Shown: piece by piece, positions 34,908 through 42,585 of the stretch
How the letters are laid out: each line of letters starts with the position of its first letter
How positions within the stretch are numbered: the stretch's first letter is position 1
Origin: Anaerolineaceae bacterium
GTDB taxonomy: Bacteria > Chloroflexota > Anaerolineae > Promineifilales > Promineifilaceae
Assembly: GCA_002699125.1 (NCBI GenBank)
Contig: PABI01000087.1
Span: forward strand, 1 to 45,508
DNA: 45,508 nucleotides
Direction of reading: 5' to 3'
The notes under the pieces: model-generated
Told to the model about the DNA's origin: nothing
The model's database searches: none
Seen by the model: the letters and a program-made list of their open reading frames with translations, nothing else
Made by a program: the position numbers and the translations under genes

Positions 34908-35969
34908 TTATTCCATGAAGCTGGCAGCTTCTTCCTGCGTAATCATGCCGTCCAGCGTGTACGAATCTGGCTGATCCTGCACGTCGGCGTAGGTTTCATC
35001 GAAGTTATCGGCCGTTACCTGGCCGGGGATGGGGACGTAGAGCGAATTGCCAAACGGCCCGGCCAACTGCGATTCATCTACCGTGCCGCCTTGCAGAATC
35101 TCAACGGCCACGCGGATACCGCTGGCGCCAATGCCTGGTGGATTGACCACGCCGATGCTGGTGAAGTCGGGATTGTTGGTTTCCCGCACTTCCTGCCACA
35201 ATTTAATAAACCCGGCGCGCGCCTCACCAGAGGTCACCGGCCATTCGTCTGGATTGGCCGTGTTCAGGGCCTGGAGGACGCCCAGTGCCATACCATCTTG
35301 TGTCCAAACGCCGTCAATGTTTGGCAAGGAAGCCAGGAAGTCAGACATGACCTGCTGGCCGGTGGCCTGGTCCCATTGTCCGGTGTCACGGCCCACAACG
35401 TTGATGTCGGGATATTCACTAAAGACCTCTTCCACGCCGTCCATGCGGGCTTCATTGGCGGGATGGCCGACAAAGCCTTCAATCAAAACCACATCGCCGG
35501 AACCGCCTAGCTGCTCGGCCAGCCAACGGGCGCTGATGCGGGCCCATTCTGTCTGGTCGATAACCACATTATACGCGCCTTCGGCTGAGATTTCCTGATC
35601 GACGGCAATGACCACAATGCCTTGTTCGGTGGCTTCTTCGATGATGGGGTTCAGCGCAGTCTGGTCATTGGGATTGATGATGATGGCGTCCACCCCCCGG
35701 TTGATCAGGTTTTGAATTTGCTGGATTTGGCCCTGCACATCTACGTCGGCGCTTTCGATGACTAATTCTGTGGTGATGCCCTGATCCATAAACTCTTGAT
35801 TGACTTCTTCCATGTCCTGAATCATTTGGGTGCGCCATTCACTGCCGACAAACCCATTGGAAACACCGATGGTAAACGGCTCATCCGCTGAATCTTCGCC
35901 GCCGCCACAGGCGGCCAGCGCTAAAACAAATACTAACAACAGCGACCAAAGAAATGCTTTTTTAGACAT
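34908..35969 (-). CDS. Ribose-type ABC transporter substrate-binding lipoprotein
   Basis: A 353-residue periplasmic-type sugar-binding protein (Peripla_BP_4/RbsB class). Lipobox LAAC with Cys21, then a short Gly/Asp/Glu stalk. IGVSNGFVGSEWRTQM begins lobe 1, GVDAIIINPNDQTALNPII and IVVIAVDQEI follow, and lobe 2 starts near VVLIEGFVGHPANEARMDG. The ligand is probably a furanose, polyol or cyclitol; the sequence does not settle which. TTCTCCTCC on the plus strand (35972-35980) is its AGGAGGAGAA ribosome binding site. First gene of the transporter operon. Confidence 0.92.
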   Translation of the reverse strand: MSKKAFLWSLLLVFVLALAACGGGEDSADEPFTIGVSNGFVGSEWRTQMIQDMEEVNQEFMDQGITTELVIESADVDVQGQIQQIQNLINRGVDAIIINPNDQTALNPIIEEATEQGIVVIAVDQEISAEGAYNVVIDQTEWARISARWLAEQLGGSGDVVLIEGFVGHPANEARMDGVEEVFSEYPDINVVGRDTGQWDQATGQQVMSDFLASLPNIDGVWTQDGMALGVLQALNTANPDEWPVTSGEARAGFIKLWQEVRETNNPDFTSIGVVNPPGIGASGIRVAVEILQGGTVDESQLAGPFGNSLYVPIPGQVTADNFDETYADVQDQPDSYTLDGMITQEEAASFME

Positions 35970-36090
35970 TTTCTCCTCCTTACGTCGGAATACGTCTGTT
36001 TAAAAACTTATGCAAAAATACAGAAGCGGGATTGTTGTGTAAATTTAACTGCCTGGCCATCACCTCCTCATTACTTGTTCAAGTTACTAA

Positions 36091-36143
36091 TCACCCCAGC
36101 GCCAGTTCCCTCCCCATTTTAGGGAGAGGGTTAGGGAGAGGGT
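36091..36143. repeat. CCCTCTCCC-type repeat, intergenic copy
   Basis: GTTCCCTCCCCATTTTAGGG then AGAGGGTTAGGGAGAGGG forms an imperfect hairpin just downstream of the ROK regulator gene. It is related to the coding-region copy at 13191-13273. The rest of 35970-36147 shows only an ACTTG/CAAGT half-palindrome near 36074. Confidence 0.7.
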
Positions 36144-36147
36144 AAAG

Positions 36148-37365
36148 CTATGATTCCACGGTAAACGTATGTTCCAGAGCCAGCCAGATGGCTCCCATGA
36201 CGCCGGCATCTTTCCCCAGAGGTGAAAACTCAATGCGCAGGTGGCGGGTAGAAAGGGCGGTGGAGCGGCGCAAAACGGCCTGGCGAATGGCCGAAAGCAG
36301 GCGGATGCCTATGTTGCTGACGCCGCCACCGATGAGAATGAGCTGCGGATTGAAGAAGTTCACCAGGCTGGCCAACATGCCGCCGATCATACGGCCGCTT
36401 GTCTTCACAATCTCATTCGCCGCCCGATCGCCGGCTTTGGCGGCGTCGCCTACAAGTTGGGCCGTCATGAGGCCGTTGTTGGCGGCCAGCGCTTCGGCCA
36501 GGAATTCGCTTTCACCGGAAACGGCCGCTTCCCGGCCCCGTTCCGCAATCGCCGGCCCGGCGGCCATGATTTCCAGGCAGCCCACGTTGCCGCAGTGGCA
36601 CACAGGCCCGTTGTAGTCGATACAGATATGGCCCACGTCGCCGGCGGCACCGTCGCGCCCGCGATAAATATTGCCCCGGCAAATGATGCCGGAACCAATG
36701 CCGGTGCCTATTTTGAGGAAAATGAAATTGTTGATGCCTTTGCCCGCGCCGGCCGACGCCTCGCCGAGGGCCATCACGTTCACATCATTATCAACGGCTA
36801 CGTTGGCAGCGGTGAAGCGCTGGCGCATAAAGGCTTTGATGGGGAACGATTCCCAGGCAGGCATGAGCGGCGGAGCAATGAGCACACCTTCGTCAAACTG
36901 CACCGGACCGGGAACGCCGATGCCAATCGCCAGGACCTGTTCAGGACGGCCGTTTTGCCTGTTAAGCAGCTCTTCAATTAAATCGGCTGCACGCCCGAGC
37001 AGCAGTTCTGGCTCGTCGCGCACGTCGGCAGGTTCATCCAGGCGCTCCAGAATGGTGCCGTCAAAATCGGCCAGCGCCAGATCGATGCTGGTGGCACCAA
37101 TGTCTACCCCCACCACAAAACCCAGCGTGCCGTTCAGGCCGTAGGTGCGGGGGCGGCGGCCCCCCTGCGATTCGCCCAGTTCGCGCTCTTCGATAATGTT
37201 GAGGGAGAGGAGCTGGTTGAGAACGGCCGTAATGTTAGCCCGCGAATACCCCAGCCGCTCGCCAAGCGCTGACCTGGACATAGGTCCAGACTGGCGAATG
37301 GCGGCAAGAACGCTGCATTCTGCCCAGTCTAAAGTACGCGTTCGCGGTGCGGTTTGAGTGCTCAA
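36148..37365 (-). CDS. ROK-family transcriptional regulator (NagC/XylR type)
   Basis: A 405-residue repressor-type protein. The winged helix-turn-helix spans about 17-75 (SRSALGERLGYSRANITAVL). The ROK domain has the VDIGATSIDLALAD phosphate loop (87-100), the catalytic-site-like VDNDVN (191-196), and the zinc motif with His247, Cys256, Cys258 and Cys263 in CHCGNVGCLE. The start at 37365 is TTG without a good ribosome binding site, so the N-terminus is uncertain. It lies directly upstream of the ABC transporter operon on the same strand and probably controls it in response to the imported sugar. A perfect palindrome at 37480-37504 is a candidate operator. Confidence 0.9.
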   Translation of the reverse strand: MSTQTAPRTRTLDWAECSVLAAIRQSGPMSRSALGERLGYSRANITAVLNQLLSLNIIEERELGESQGGRRPRTYGLNGTLGFVVGVDIGATSIDLALADFDGTILERLDEPADVRDEPELLLGRAADLIEELLNRQNGRPEQVLAIGIGVPGPVQFDEGVLIAPPLMPAWESFPIKAFMRQRFTAANVAVDNDVNVMALGEASAGAGKGINNFIFLKIGTGIGSGIICRGNIYRGRDGAAGDVGHICIDYNGPVCHCGNVGCLEIMAAGPAIAERGREAAVSGESEFLAEALAANNGLMTAQLVGDAAKAGDRAANEIVKTSGRMIGGMLASLVNFFNPQLILIGGGVSNIGIRLLSAIRQAVLRRSTALSTRHLRIEFSPLGKDAGVMGAIWLALEHTFTVES

Positions 37366-37687
37366 GTGGGTTCAATCCATGCAGCTGTGGGCTTGATTTG
37401 CTTGATGGGGAGCATAGTCTCGTCAGCTGCCAGCAGACATTTTGTGAAAATGCCATCACCTTATGTGAGAATAGTGGTGACTTTTGTATTATTTATACAA
37501 AAGTTGCGAGGATGTTAGCATAATGGGCGGGCACCGTCAACTGTTTGCGTGAAGAGAGGACGTTTTCTCGATGCCGCAGGTGAAGAACCGTCTGTTTTAT
37601 GGAGTCAGTGGATGCTGGTGGAGTGATGGGCAAGATCGGATGGTAAAGTTGGCTCCCCTCCCGGTCCATTCCATGCGGAAAGGTTTG
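37366..37687. other. Intergenic region upstream of the ROK regulator
   Basis: 322 bp with no convincing gene; a 60-codon frame on the plus strand overlaps DegV and lacks family features. It holds the palindrome at 37480-37504 and AT-rich sequence suited to a promoter for the minus-strand regulator gene. Confidence 0.5.
37480..37504. promoter_or_regulatory. Candidate operator: perfect 10-bp-arm palindrome
   Basis: ACTTTTGTAT (37480-37489) and ATACAAAAGT (37495-37504) are perfect arms around a 5-bp AT spacer, 115 bp upstream of the ROK regulator start. Size and AT content fit a dimeric winged-helix repressor site, so autoregulation is plausible. Confidence 0.6.
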
Positions 37688-38539
37688 TTAGCTTTCGAAG
37701 AAGACGACGCCCAGGGCTTTGGGGCCTACGTGGGCACCTACCACCGGGCTTAGCTCCACAATGTGAATTTCTTCGGGCTGCAAAGCGTCTTTGAGTTCGA
37801 CATAAACTTTTTCGGCATCTGCTTTGGCTGCGGCATGAATAACGGCCGCTTTAATGCCCGACTTGCCCGCCATTTCCGTTTGGGCCACGTCCATCAGGTG
37901 CGCCAGCGCTTTTTTCTTGGTGCGGACAGAAGCCAGCGGTTCAATTTTGCCATCCACCAGGTGCAAAATGGGCTTGATGGACAGCATGGAGCCGATAAGC
38001 CGCTGGGCCCCGCCAATACGGCCGCCGCGATGCAAAAACTCCAGCGTATCCACCACAAACAGCACCCGCATCTTTTTCACCAGCGCCCGGGCGGCCTCAG
38101 CCGCTTCTTTCACATCGGCTCCGTTTTCGATGGCGCGGGCTGCTGCCAGAGCCATGTAGCCCAATCCCATCGCCGCTGACTCGGAATCGACAATTTCGAT
38201 GGGATAATCTTCCATCATGTCGGATGCCGCCCGGGCCGAAGCCTGCGTGCCGCTGAGTGATTTAGAGATGAGGACGGCGACGATGGAATCGGCCGTTTCG
38301 GCGACTTTTGAGAAAAATTCATGGAACTCGCCCGCCGATGGCTGGGAAGTGGTGGGCATTTCTTTGGCGGTAGACAGGCGCTCATAAAAAGCATCGGGTT
38401 TAATGTCGATATCGTCACGCAGACTGCTGCCTTCCCAGTTGAGAATTTGGGGGATGACGTGGATGTTGTATTTTTCAACCAGCGCCGGGGGGATGTAGGA
38501 CGTGCTGTCTACCACAACCGCAACTTTTGCTTTGCTCAT
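37688..38539 (-). CDS. DegV-family fatty-acid-binding protein
   Basis: A 283-residue cytosolic protein. VAVVVDSTSYIPP (6-18) and PTTSQPSAGEF (61-71) form the fatty-acid carboxylate site. SKSLSGTQASA and VVDTLEFLHRGGRIGG are further family signatures. Relatives bind fatty acids and, in Firmicutes, serve as the FakB subunit of fatty-acid kinase; FakA is not in this window. The ATG at 38539 has AGGAGA four bases upstream. It stands alone, 322 bp upstream of the ROK gene. Confidence 0.93.
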   Translation of the reverse strand: MSKAKVAVVVDSTSYIPPALVEKYNIHVIPQILNWEGSSLRDDIDIKPDAFYERLSTAKEMPTTSQPSAGEFHEFFSKVAETADSIVAVLISKSLSGTQASARAASDMMEDYPIEIVDSESAAMGLGYMALAAARAIENGADVKEAAEAARALVKKMRVLFVVDTLEFLHRGGRIGGAQRLIGSMLSIKPILHLVDGKIEPLASVRTKKKALAHLMDVAQTEMAGKSGIKAAVIHAAAKADAEKVYVELKDALQPEEIHIVELSPVVGAHVGPKALGVVFFES

Positions 38540-38857
38540 GGATGGATCTCCTCTTGATTACGTTCTTCCAGGTTTCATAATGGACAAATGAAGAGTGCGG
38601 CATCCTCAGATGCCGGTTGCATACTTCGGCTGCGCTTAGCACAAGCTGGAGAATGCTTGCCTCTCTCCTCAAAGTGAGTGCTTACGTTTTACCACATAGT
38701 TGTTGTGAAGGGAAACGGCCGTTTCCCTTCACACTGCCTATAGTAACCCGCCGCTGCCCAAACCGTTTTGCCGGGATGGCCAAAAGCTGAATTTTAGGGT
38801 GATCCTTGAATTACTGATACAATAACCTGACCAAACTAATCAGGAAGAGAAAACCAA
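38540..38857. other. Divergent intergenic region with a long palindrome
   Basis: 318 bp between divergent DegV and esterase genes with no gene seen. A TACAAT at 38818-38823 may be a -10 for the esterase operon, though no good -35 lies at 16-18 bp. The 30-bp palindrome at 38705-38734 is the dominant feature. Confidence 0.5.
38705..38734. repeat. Perfect 30-bp palindrome centred on CGGCCG
   Basis: TGTGAAGGGAAACGG (38705-38719) is followed directly by its exact reverse complement (38720-38734), with no loop. The centre is an ACGGCCGT copy in the fully extended gaaACGGCCGTttc context. Confidence 0.95.
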
Positions 38858-39577
38858 ATGAACCGAGAATATCATCGTTGGTACAGTCCGTCGCTGGAGC
38901 GCGATATGGAACTGTTGGTCTTTGGCCACAGCGGTGCCAGAGTGCTGGTGTTTCCCACCTCCAAGGGGCGTTTTTATGAATGGGAAGACCGGGGCATGAT
39001 GCAGGTGCTGGGGCATCATATCCGCCAGGGCTGGCTGCAAGTTTACTGCGTGGACAGCGTCGATGCCGAAAGCTGGTACGCCTATTGGAAACATCCCGGC
39101 GCCCGCGCCTGGCGGCAGGTGCAGTATGAAAATTATCTGGTCAGCGAAGTGCTGCCGCTTTCCTGGCAGAAGAACAAAAATCCGTTTTTGATCACCGTGG
39201 GGGCCAGCTTTGGCGCTTACCACGCCGTGAACCTGGCGCTGCGTCGGCCAGACCTGGTCAGCCGCACCATTGGCCTGAGCGGCATCTACGACATCTCGCG
39301 CTGGGCCGACGGGCATGGCGGTGGCCACATTTATGCCAACAATCCGTGCGCCTACATTCCTAACGAACATGATCACGAGCGGCTGGAGCTGCTGCGCCGG
39401 CTGGACATCATTCTGGCCGTGGGGCACGATGATGGGCTGCGGGCCAACAATGAACAGCTTTCTGCGGCCCTGTGGCAGAAGGAGATTGGCAACGCGCTGC
39501 GTATTTGGGATGGCTGGAGCCACGATTGGCCGTATTGGGAGAAGATGTTGTTGACGTATATTGGGGGGCATGACTAA
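38858..39577 (+). CDS. Alpha/beta-hydrolase esterase (esterase D-like)
   Basis: A 239-residue hydrolase of the Esterase/PHB-depolymerase type. The nucleophile elbow is GASFGA with Ser117. An aspartate in GHDDGL and His about 228 in WSHDWPYW complete the triad. VLVFPTSKGRFYEW (29-42) places the oxyanion hole. There is no signal peptide, so it is cytosolic. It heads a plus-strand operon with two ATP-grasp proteins, which suggests it transfers or removes acyl groups in a peptide-like metabolite pathway (inference). AGGAAGAG lies upstream of the ATG. Confidence 0.85.
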   Translation: MNREYHRWYSPSLERDMELLVFGHSGARVLVFPTSKGRFYEWEDRGMMQVLGHHIRQGWLQVYCVDSVDAESWYAYWKHPGARAWRQVQYENYLVSEVLPLSWQKNKNPFLITVGASFGAYHAVNLALRRPDLVSRTIGLSGIYDISRWADGHGGGHIYANNPCAYIPNEHDHERLELLRRLDIILAVGHDDGLRANNEQLSAALWQKEIGNALRIWDGWSHDWPYWEKMLLTYIGGHD

Positions 39578-39601
39578 AGAGTATTCAGGTTTTTAGGTTT
39601 T

Positions 39602-39634
39602 CAGGTGTTCAAGGCAAAGCTACTTGAACACCTG
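39602..39634. repeat. Intercistronic 12-bp inverted repeat
   Basis: CAGGTGTTCAAG (39602-39613) pairs perfectly with CTTGAACACCTG (39623-39634). It lies between the esterase and ATP-grasp genes and has no T-tract on the plus strand, so a processing or attenuation role is more likely than full termination. Additional partial CAGG...TTC words flank it. Confidence 0.75.
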
Positions 39635-39674
39635 AATAGTTGAGTACCTGCACACGCAATAAGGAGAGGGACGC

Positions 39675-40595
39675 ATGACAAAAAAGATTGGCTTGTTGGT
39701 AGGCATGGAGTGGTCCTGGCCGCCGGCGTTTATTGAAGAGGTGAACGGCCGTAACCAAAACGTCACCGCCGAATTTGTCACCATTGGCGGCACGCAGATG
39801 AACGAGCCGTGCGAATACGCCGTCATCGTAGACCGTATTTCGCACGAGGTGCCTTATTATCGCTCCTACCTGAAAAACGCCATGCTGCAAGGGACCCACG
39901 TGATCAACAATCCGCTGATGTGGACGGCCGACGACAAGTTTTTTGGCGCGTCGCTCATTAGCAAATTGGGATTGGTGAGTCCGAAAACGGCCGTTCTACC
40001 CAACAAAGAATACATCCCCGGCATCGACCACAGCAAAAGTTTGCGTAACCTGGCTTTCCCCATGCCCTGGCAGGATCTGGTTGATTACGTCGGCGGCTTC
40101 CCCTGCATTTTGAAAGATGCCCACGGCGGCGGCTGGAAAGAAGTGTACGTCTGTAACAATATGGAAGAGCTGTACCGTAATTACGACCAGTCTGGCCTGC
40201 TGACGATGGTGCTGCAAGAGTTCATCCGCTGGGACGATTACATTCGGTGTATGGTGCTGGGGCAGGAGAAGGTGCTTGTCATGAACTACGATCCCAACAC
40301 GCGCAAATACAGCCATCCCGAAGGTTTGTCACCGGAGCTGCATGATCGAATTGTGGCCGACTGCCAGACGCTGTGCCGCGCCTTTGGCTACGACATGAAC
40401 ACCTGCGAATTTGCCGTGCGCGACGGCGTGCCGTACGCCATCGACTTCATGAACCCGGCCCCGGACATGGACGTGAATTCGCTGGGCTACGAGTTCCACC
40501 GCTGGTGTGTGGAGGGCATGGCCGACTTGTGCATTGACCTGGCCCTGGAGCCGCGCCCGCCGGTAACCGAAACGCGCTGGAACGCGCTGTTTTGA
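39675..40595 (+). CDS. ATP-grasp family ligase (RimK/D-Ala-D-Ala ligase-like)
   Basis: A 306-residue protein with an ATP-grasp fold. PCILKDAHGGGWKEVYV (about 147-163) is the lysine and glycine-rich loop, LQEFIRWDDYIRCMVLG the next ATP-contact strand, and YAIDFMNPAPDMD the metal-binding end (Asp and Asn). It should join a carboxylate to an amine through an acyl-phosphate. The substrate is unknown. The ATG has AAGGAGAG eight bases upstream. It is coupled with the circularly permuted ATP-grasp 56 bp downstream. Confidence 0.85.
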   Translation: MTKKIGLLVGMEWSWPPAFIEEVNGRNQNVTAEFVTIGGTQMNEPCEYAVIVDRISHEVPYYRSYLKNAMLQGTHVINNPLMWTADDKFFGASLISKLGLVSPKTAVLPNKEYIPGIDHSKSLRNLAFPMPWQDLVDYVGGFPCILKDAHGGGWKEVYVCNNMEELYRNYDQSGLLTMVLQEFIRWDDYIRCMVLGQEKVLVMNYDPNTRKYSHPEGLSPELHDRIVADCQTLCRAFGYDMNTCEFAVRDGVPYAIDFMNPAPDMDVNSLGYEFHRWCVEGMADLCIDLALEPRPPVTETRWNALF

Positions 40596-40599
40596 TTTT

Positions 40600-40632
40600 T
40601 TTTACCGCGGAGAACGCGGAGAGCGCAGAGAA
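40600..40632. repeat. CGCGGAGA dispersed repeat copy, inverted orientation
   Basis: ACCGCGGAGAACGCGGAGAG followed by CGCAGAGAAAG is the reverse of the copies at 11990 and 16453. It gives a false 20-codon extension (FTAENAESAEKEK) to the next gene. Confidence 0.65.
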
Positions 40633-40651
40633 AGAGAAGAATGGTGTGAAG

Positions 40652-42001
40652 ATGGCATTGAAGGAAGCAATACGAACCTACCACGATTTGTTGACCGATG
40701 AGCTGGCGGCGGAGTCGCAGGGGCAGTTAGATGACCAGATGGAACAGCGGGGCTTGTTTTTTGGCACACGGCCGTTATGCACCGTGCTGCGTCCCCGATT
40801 TTTAACCCCGGAACAATACATCTTCGTGCGCAAATCGATCCGCCCGCTGCTGCGTGCCTTCGAGAAGATCTCCGAGCTGGCTGTGGAAGATGCCGAATTT
40901 TGCGCCCAGTTTGGCCTGCTGGATTGGGAAGAAGAGCTCATCCAGCACGAGCCCAAATACAAAGGTCACACGCCGCTCACCCGGCTGGACGCCTTCTACG
41001 TCACCGAAAACAGCGAACTGAAGTTTACCGAATACAACGCCGAAGTGCCGGCTGCCTCGGCCTACAACGACGTGCTGAACGAGGTGTTTTACGGCCTGCC
41101 GGTGATGGGTGAATTTTTGCGCCACTATGCGGTACGGCCGTTACCCACCCGGCACAGCGTTTTGCACGTTTTGCTCGATGCCTACCGCCAGGCCGGCGGC
41201 AGCGGTCGCCCCCAGATTGGCATTTTGGATTGGCACGACGTGCCCACGCGCAGCGAATTTGAACTGTTCACCCAATACTTTGCCTCGCAGGGATTTGACG
41301 CCAAGATTGTGGACCCGCGTGAAGTGACGTATGAAAACGGCAGTCTGCATCACGAAGGGTTCCAGATTGACGTCATTTACAAACGGGTGCTTATTACCGA
41401 GCTGATTGAGCGCGGCGGCCTGGACCAGCCGGTGGTGCGCGCCGTGCGCGACGGCAGCGTCTGCATGGTGAATCCGTTCCGCTGCAAGATTTTGTATAAA
41501 AAGATGAGCCTGGCGGTGCTCAGCGACGAGCGCAATGCCCATTTGTTTGATAAGGATGAAACGGCCGTCATCCACAACCACATCCCCTGGACCCGCACCG
41601 TCGAGGAGCGCAAAACGGTGTACGGCGGCCTGCCCATCGACCTGATCCCCTTCATGCACAAATACAAAGACCAGCTGGTGCTGAAGCCCAACGACGATTA
41701 CGGCGGGCACGGCATTGTGCTGGGCTGGCAAACCAACGCCAGCGGCTGGGAACAGGCGGTACAGCAAGCCCTGACCGAGCCGTACATTGTGCAAGAGCGG
41801 GTAGTGATTCCCGAAGAACCGTATCCGAGTATTGTGGACGGCCGTTTGCAAATCTATGCCCGCATGTTAGACACCGCCCCCTTCATTTTTCACGGCGATT
41901 ACGTTGATGGCTGCCTGACCCGCCTCTCCACCGACCCGCTGCTCAACGTCTCCGCCGGTGGCGGCTCAACCGTGCCCACGTTTGTGGTAGAAAAAAGGTA
42001 A
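40652..42001 (+). CDS. Circularly permuted ATP-grasp protein
   Basis: A 449-residue protein of the circularly permuted ATP-grasp type (related to glutathionylspermidine-synthase-like and DUF407 enzymes). FTEYNAEVPAA (about 130), VDVIYKRVLITEL, NPFRCKILYKK and LVLKPNDDYGGHGIVLG (about 350, the ATP loop) are in permuted order, ending YIVQERVVIPEE and SAGGGSTVPTFVV. The ATG at 40652 follows GTGAAG; the longer frame to 40592 is repeat sequence. It is paired with a standard ATP-grasp and an esterase, which suggests assembly of a small peptide or amide (inference). Confidence 0.85.
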   Translation: MALKEAIRTYHDLLTDELAAESQGQLDDQMEQRGLFFGTRPLCTVLRPRFLTPEQYIFVRKSIRPLLRAFEKISELAVEDAEFCAQFGLLDWEEELIQHEPKYKGHTPLTRLDAFYVTENSELKFTEYNAEVPAASAYNDVLNEVFYGLPVMGEFLRHYAVRPLPTRHSVLHVLLDAYRQAGGSGRPQIGILDWHDVPTRSEFELFTQYFASQGFDAKIVDPREVTYENGSLHHEGFQIDVIYKRVLITELIERGGLDQPVVRAVRDGSVCMVNPFRCKILYKKMSLAVLSDERNAHLFDKDETAVIHNHIPWTRTVEERKTVYGGLPIDLIPFMHKYKDQLVLKPNDDYGGHGIVLGWQTNASGWEQAVQQALTEPYIVQERVVIPEEPYPSIVDGRLQIYARMLDTAPFIFHGDYVDGCLTRLSTDPLLNVSAGGGSTVPTFVVEKR

Positions 42002-42024
42002 GGAATGGTGAATGGTGAATAATG

Positions 42025-42085
42025 AATTGTGAATGAAAGCAGGCAGCAAGGATCATTTACAATCAAATGTTCACAATTCACAATT
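42025..42085. repeat. AATTGTGAA / TTCACAATT inverted repeat
   Basis: AATTGTGAA (42025-42033) is opposed by two overlapping TTCACAATT copies (42070-42078 and 42077-42085) just after the cp-ATP-grasp stop. Nothing else is seen between 42002 and 42151. Confidence 0.6.
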
Positions 42086-42151
42086 ATCGACAAAATTATC
42101 AGGGATGGCGCTATTAGCAACTAAGCGCTCTCTAGCGCAGCAGGTGAATTT

Positions 42152-42502
42152 ATGACCATCGAAGACCAAATCGAACAGGCCATGATTGAGATGTTTGCCC
42201 GGACGCATGCCCATTTTGGCAAGGCGGTGAAAGGGCATTGGTACTATGACAATGAGGCGTGTCCCGGCTGCGGCCGTAAGGTAAGCCCAATGCAGCACAA
42301 AGGCAGCGATGCCCTGTCGCTGAACGCCTACATTTACCGCAAGCGAGGCATATTGATTGGCTATATTTTATGCGGCCGCTGCGCCACCGAGATTCATCGC
42401 GCCGCCAAACGCAACCCCGGCGTGCAAATTGCCCGCCATGACATCATCGAAACCACCCTGGGCAACGCCTACGAAGCCCACATGAACAAAATGGATGCCT
42501 AA
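42152..42502 (+). CDS. Small zinc-ribbon protein of unknown function
   Basis: A 116-residue protein not recognised as a named family. Two Cys pairs, CPGC (about 37-40) and CGRC (about 75-78), should bind one zinc. An N-terminal amphipathic helix (EQAMIEMFARTHAHF) and a C-terminal helix flank the ribbon. It is followed by a hairpin repeat and the YbaK gene. Function cannot be given. Confidence 0.7.
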   Translation: MTIEDQIEQAMIEMFARTHAHFGKAVKGHWYYDNEACPGCGRKVSPMQHKGSDALSLNAYIYRKRGILIGYILCGRCATEIHRAAKRNPGVQIARHDIIETTLGNAYEAHMNKMDA

Positions 42503-42509
42503 GAAAACA

Positions 42510-42579
42510 ATCCGCAGATTTCGCAGATTAACGCAGATTAGATTAAAAAATCTGCGTCAATCTGCGCTAATCTGCGGAT
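42510..42579. repeat. CGCAGATT-type repeat, copy 3
   Basis: ATCCGCAGATT (42510-42520) and AATCTGCGGAT (42569-42579) are perfect outer arms, with internal CGCAGATT and AATCTGCG units completing a long imperfect hairpin. It ends 6 bp before the YbaK start codon, so no normal ribosome binding site is available. Confidence 0.85.
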
Positions 42580-42585
42580 AAAAAA

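Noticed and set aside
34476..35510. 344-codon plus-strand frame opposite the binding protein
   Set aside because: Spans a hairpin and two real genes on the other strand, and shows no family features.
37571..37753. 60-codon plus-strand frame before DegV
   Set aside because: Overlaps the DegV end on the opposite strand and has no ribosome binding site or family features.
1159..42579. CRISPR array for the CGCAGATT units
   Set aside because: Units are adjacent or inverted rather than regularly spaced with unique spacers, and no cas genes are present.
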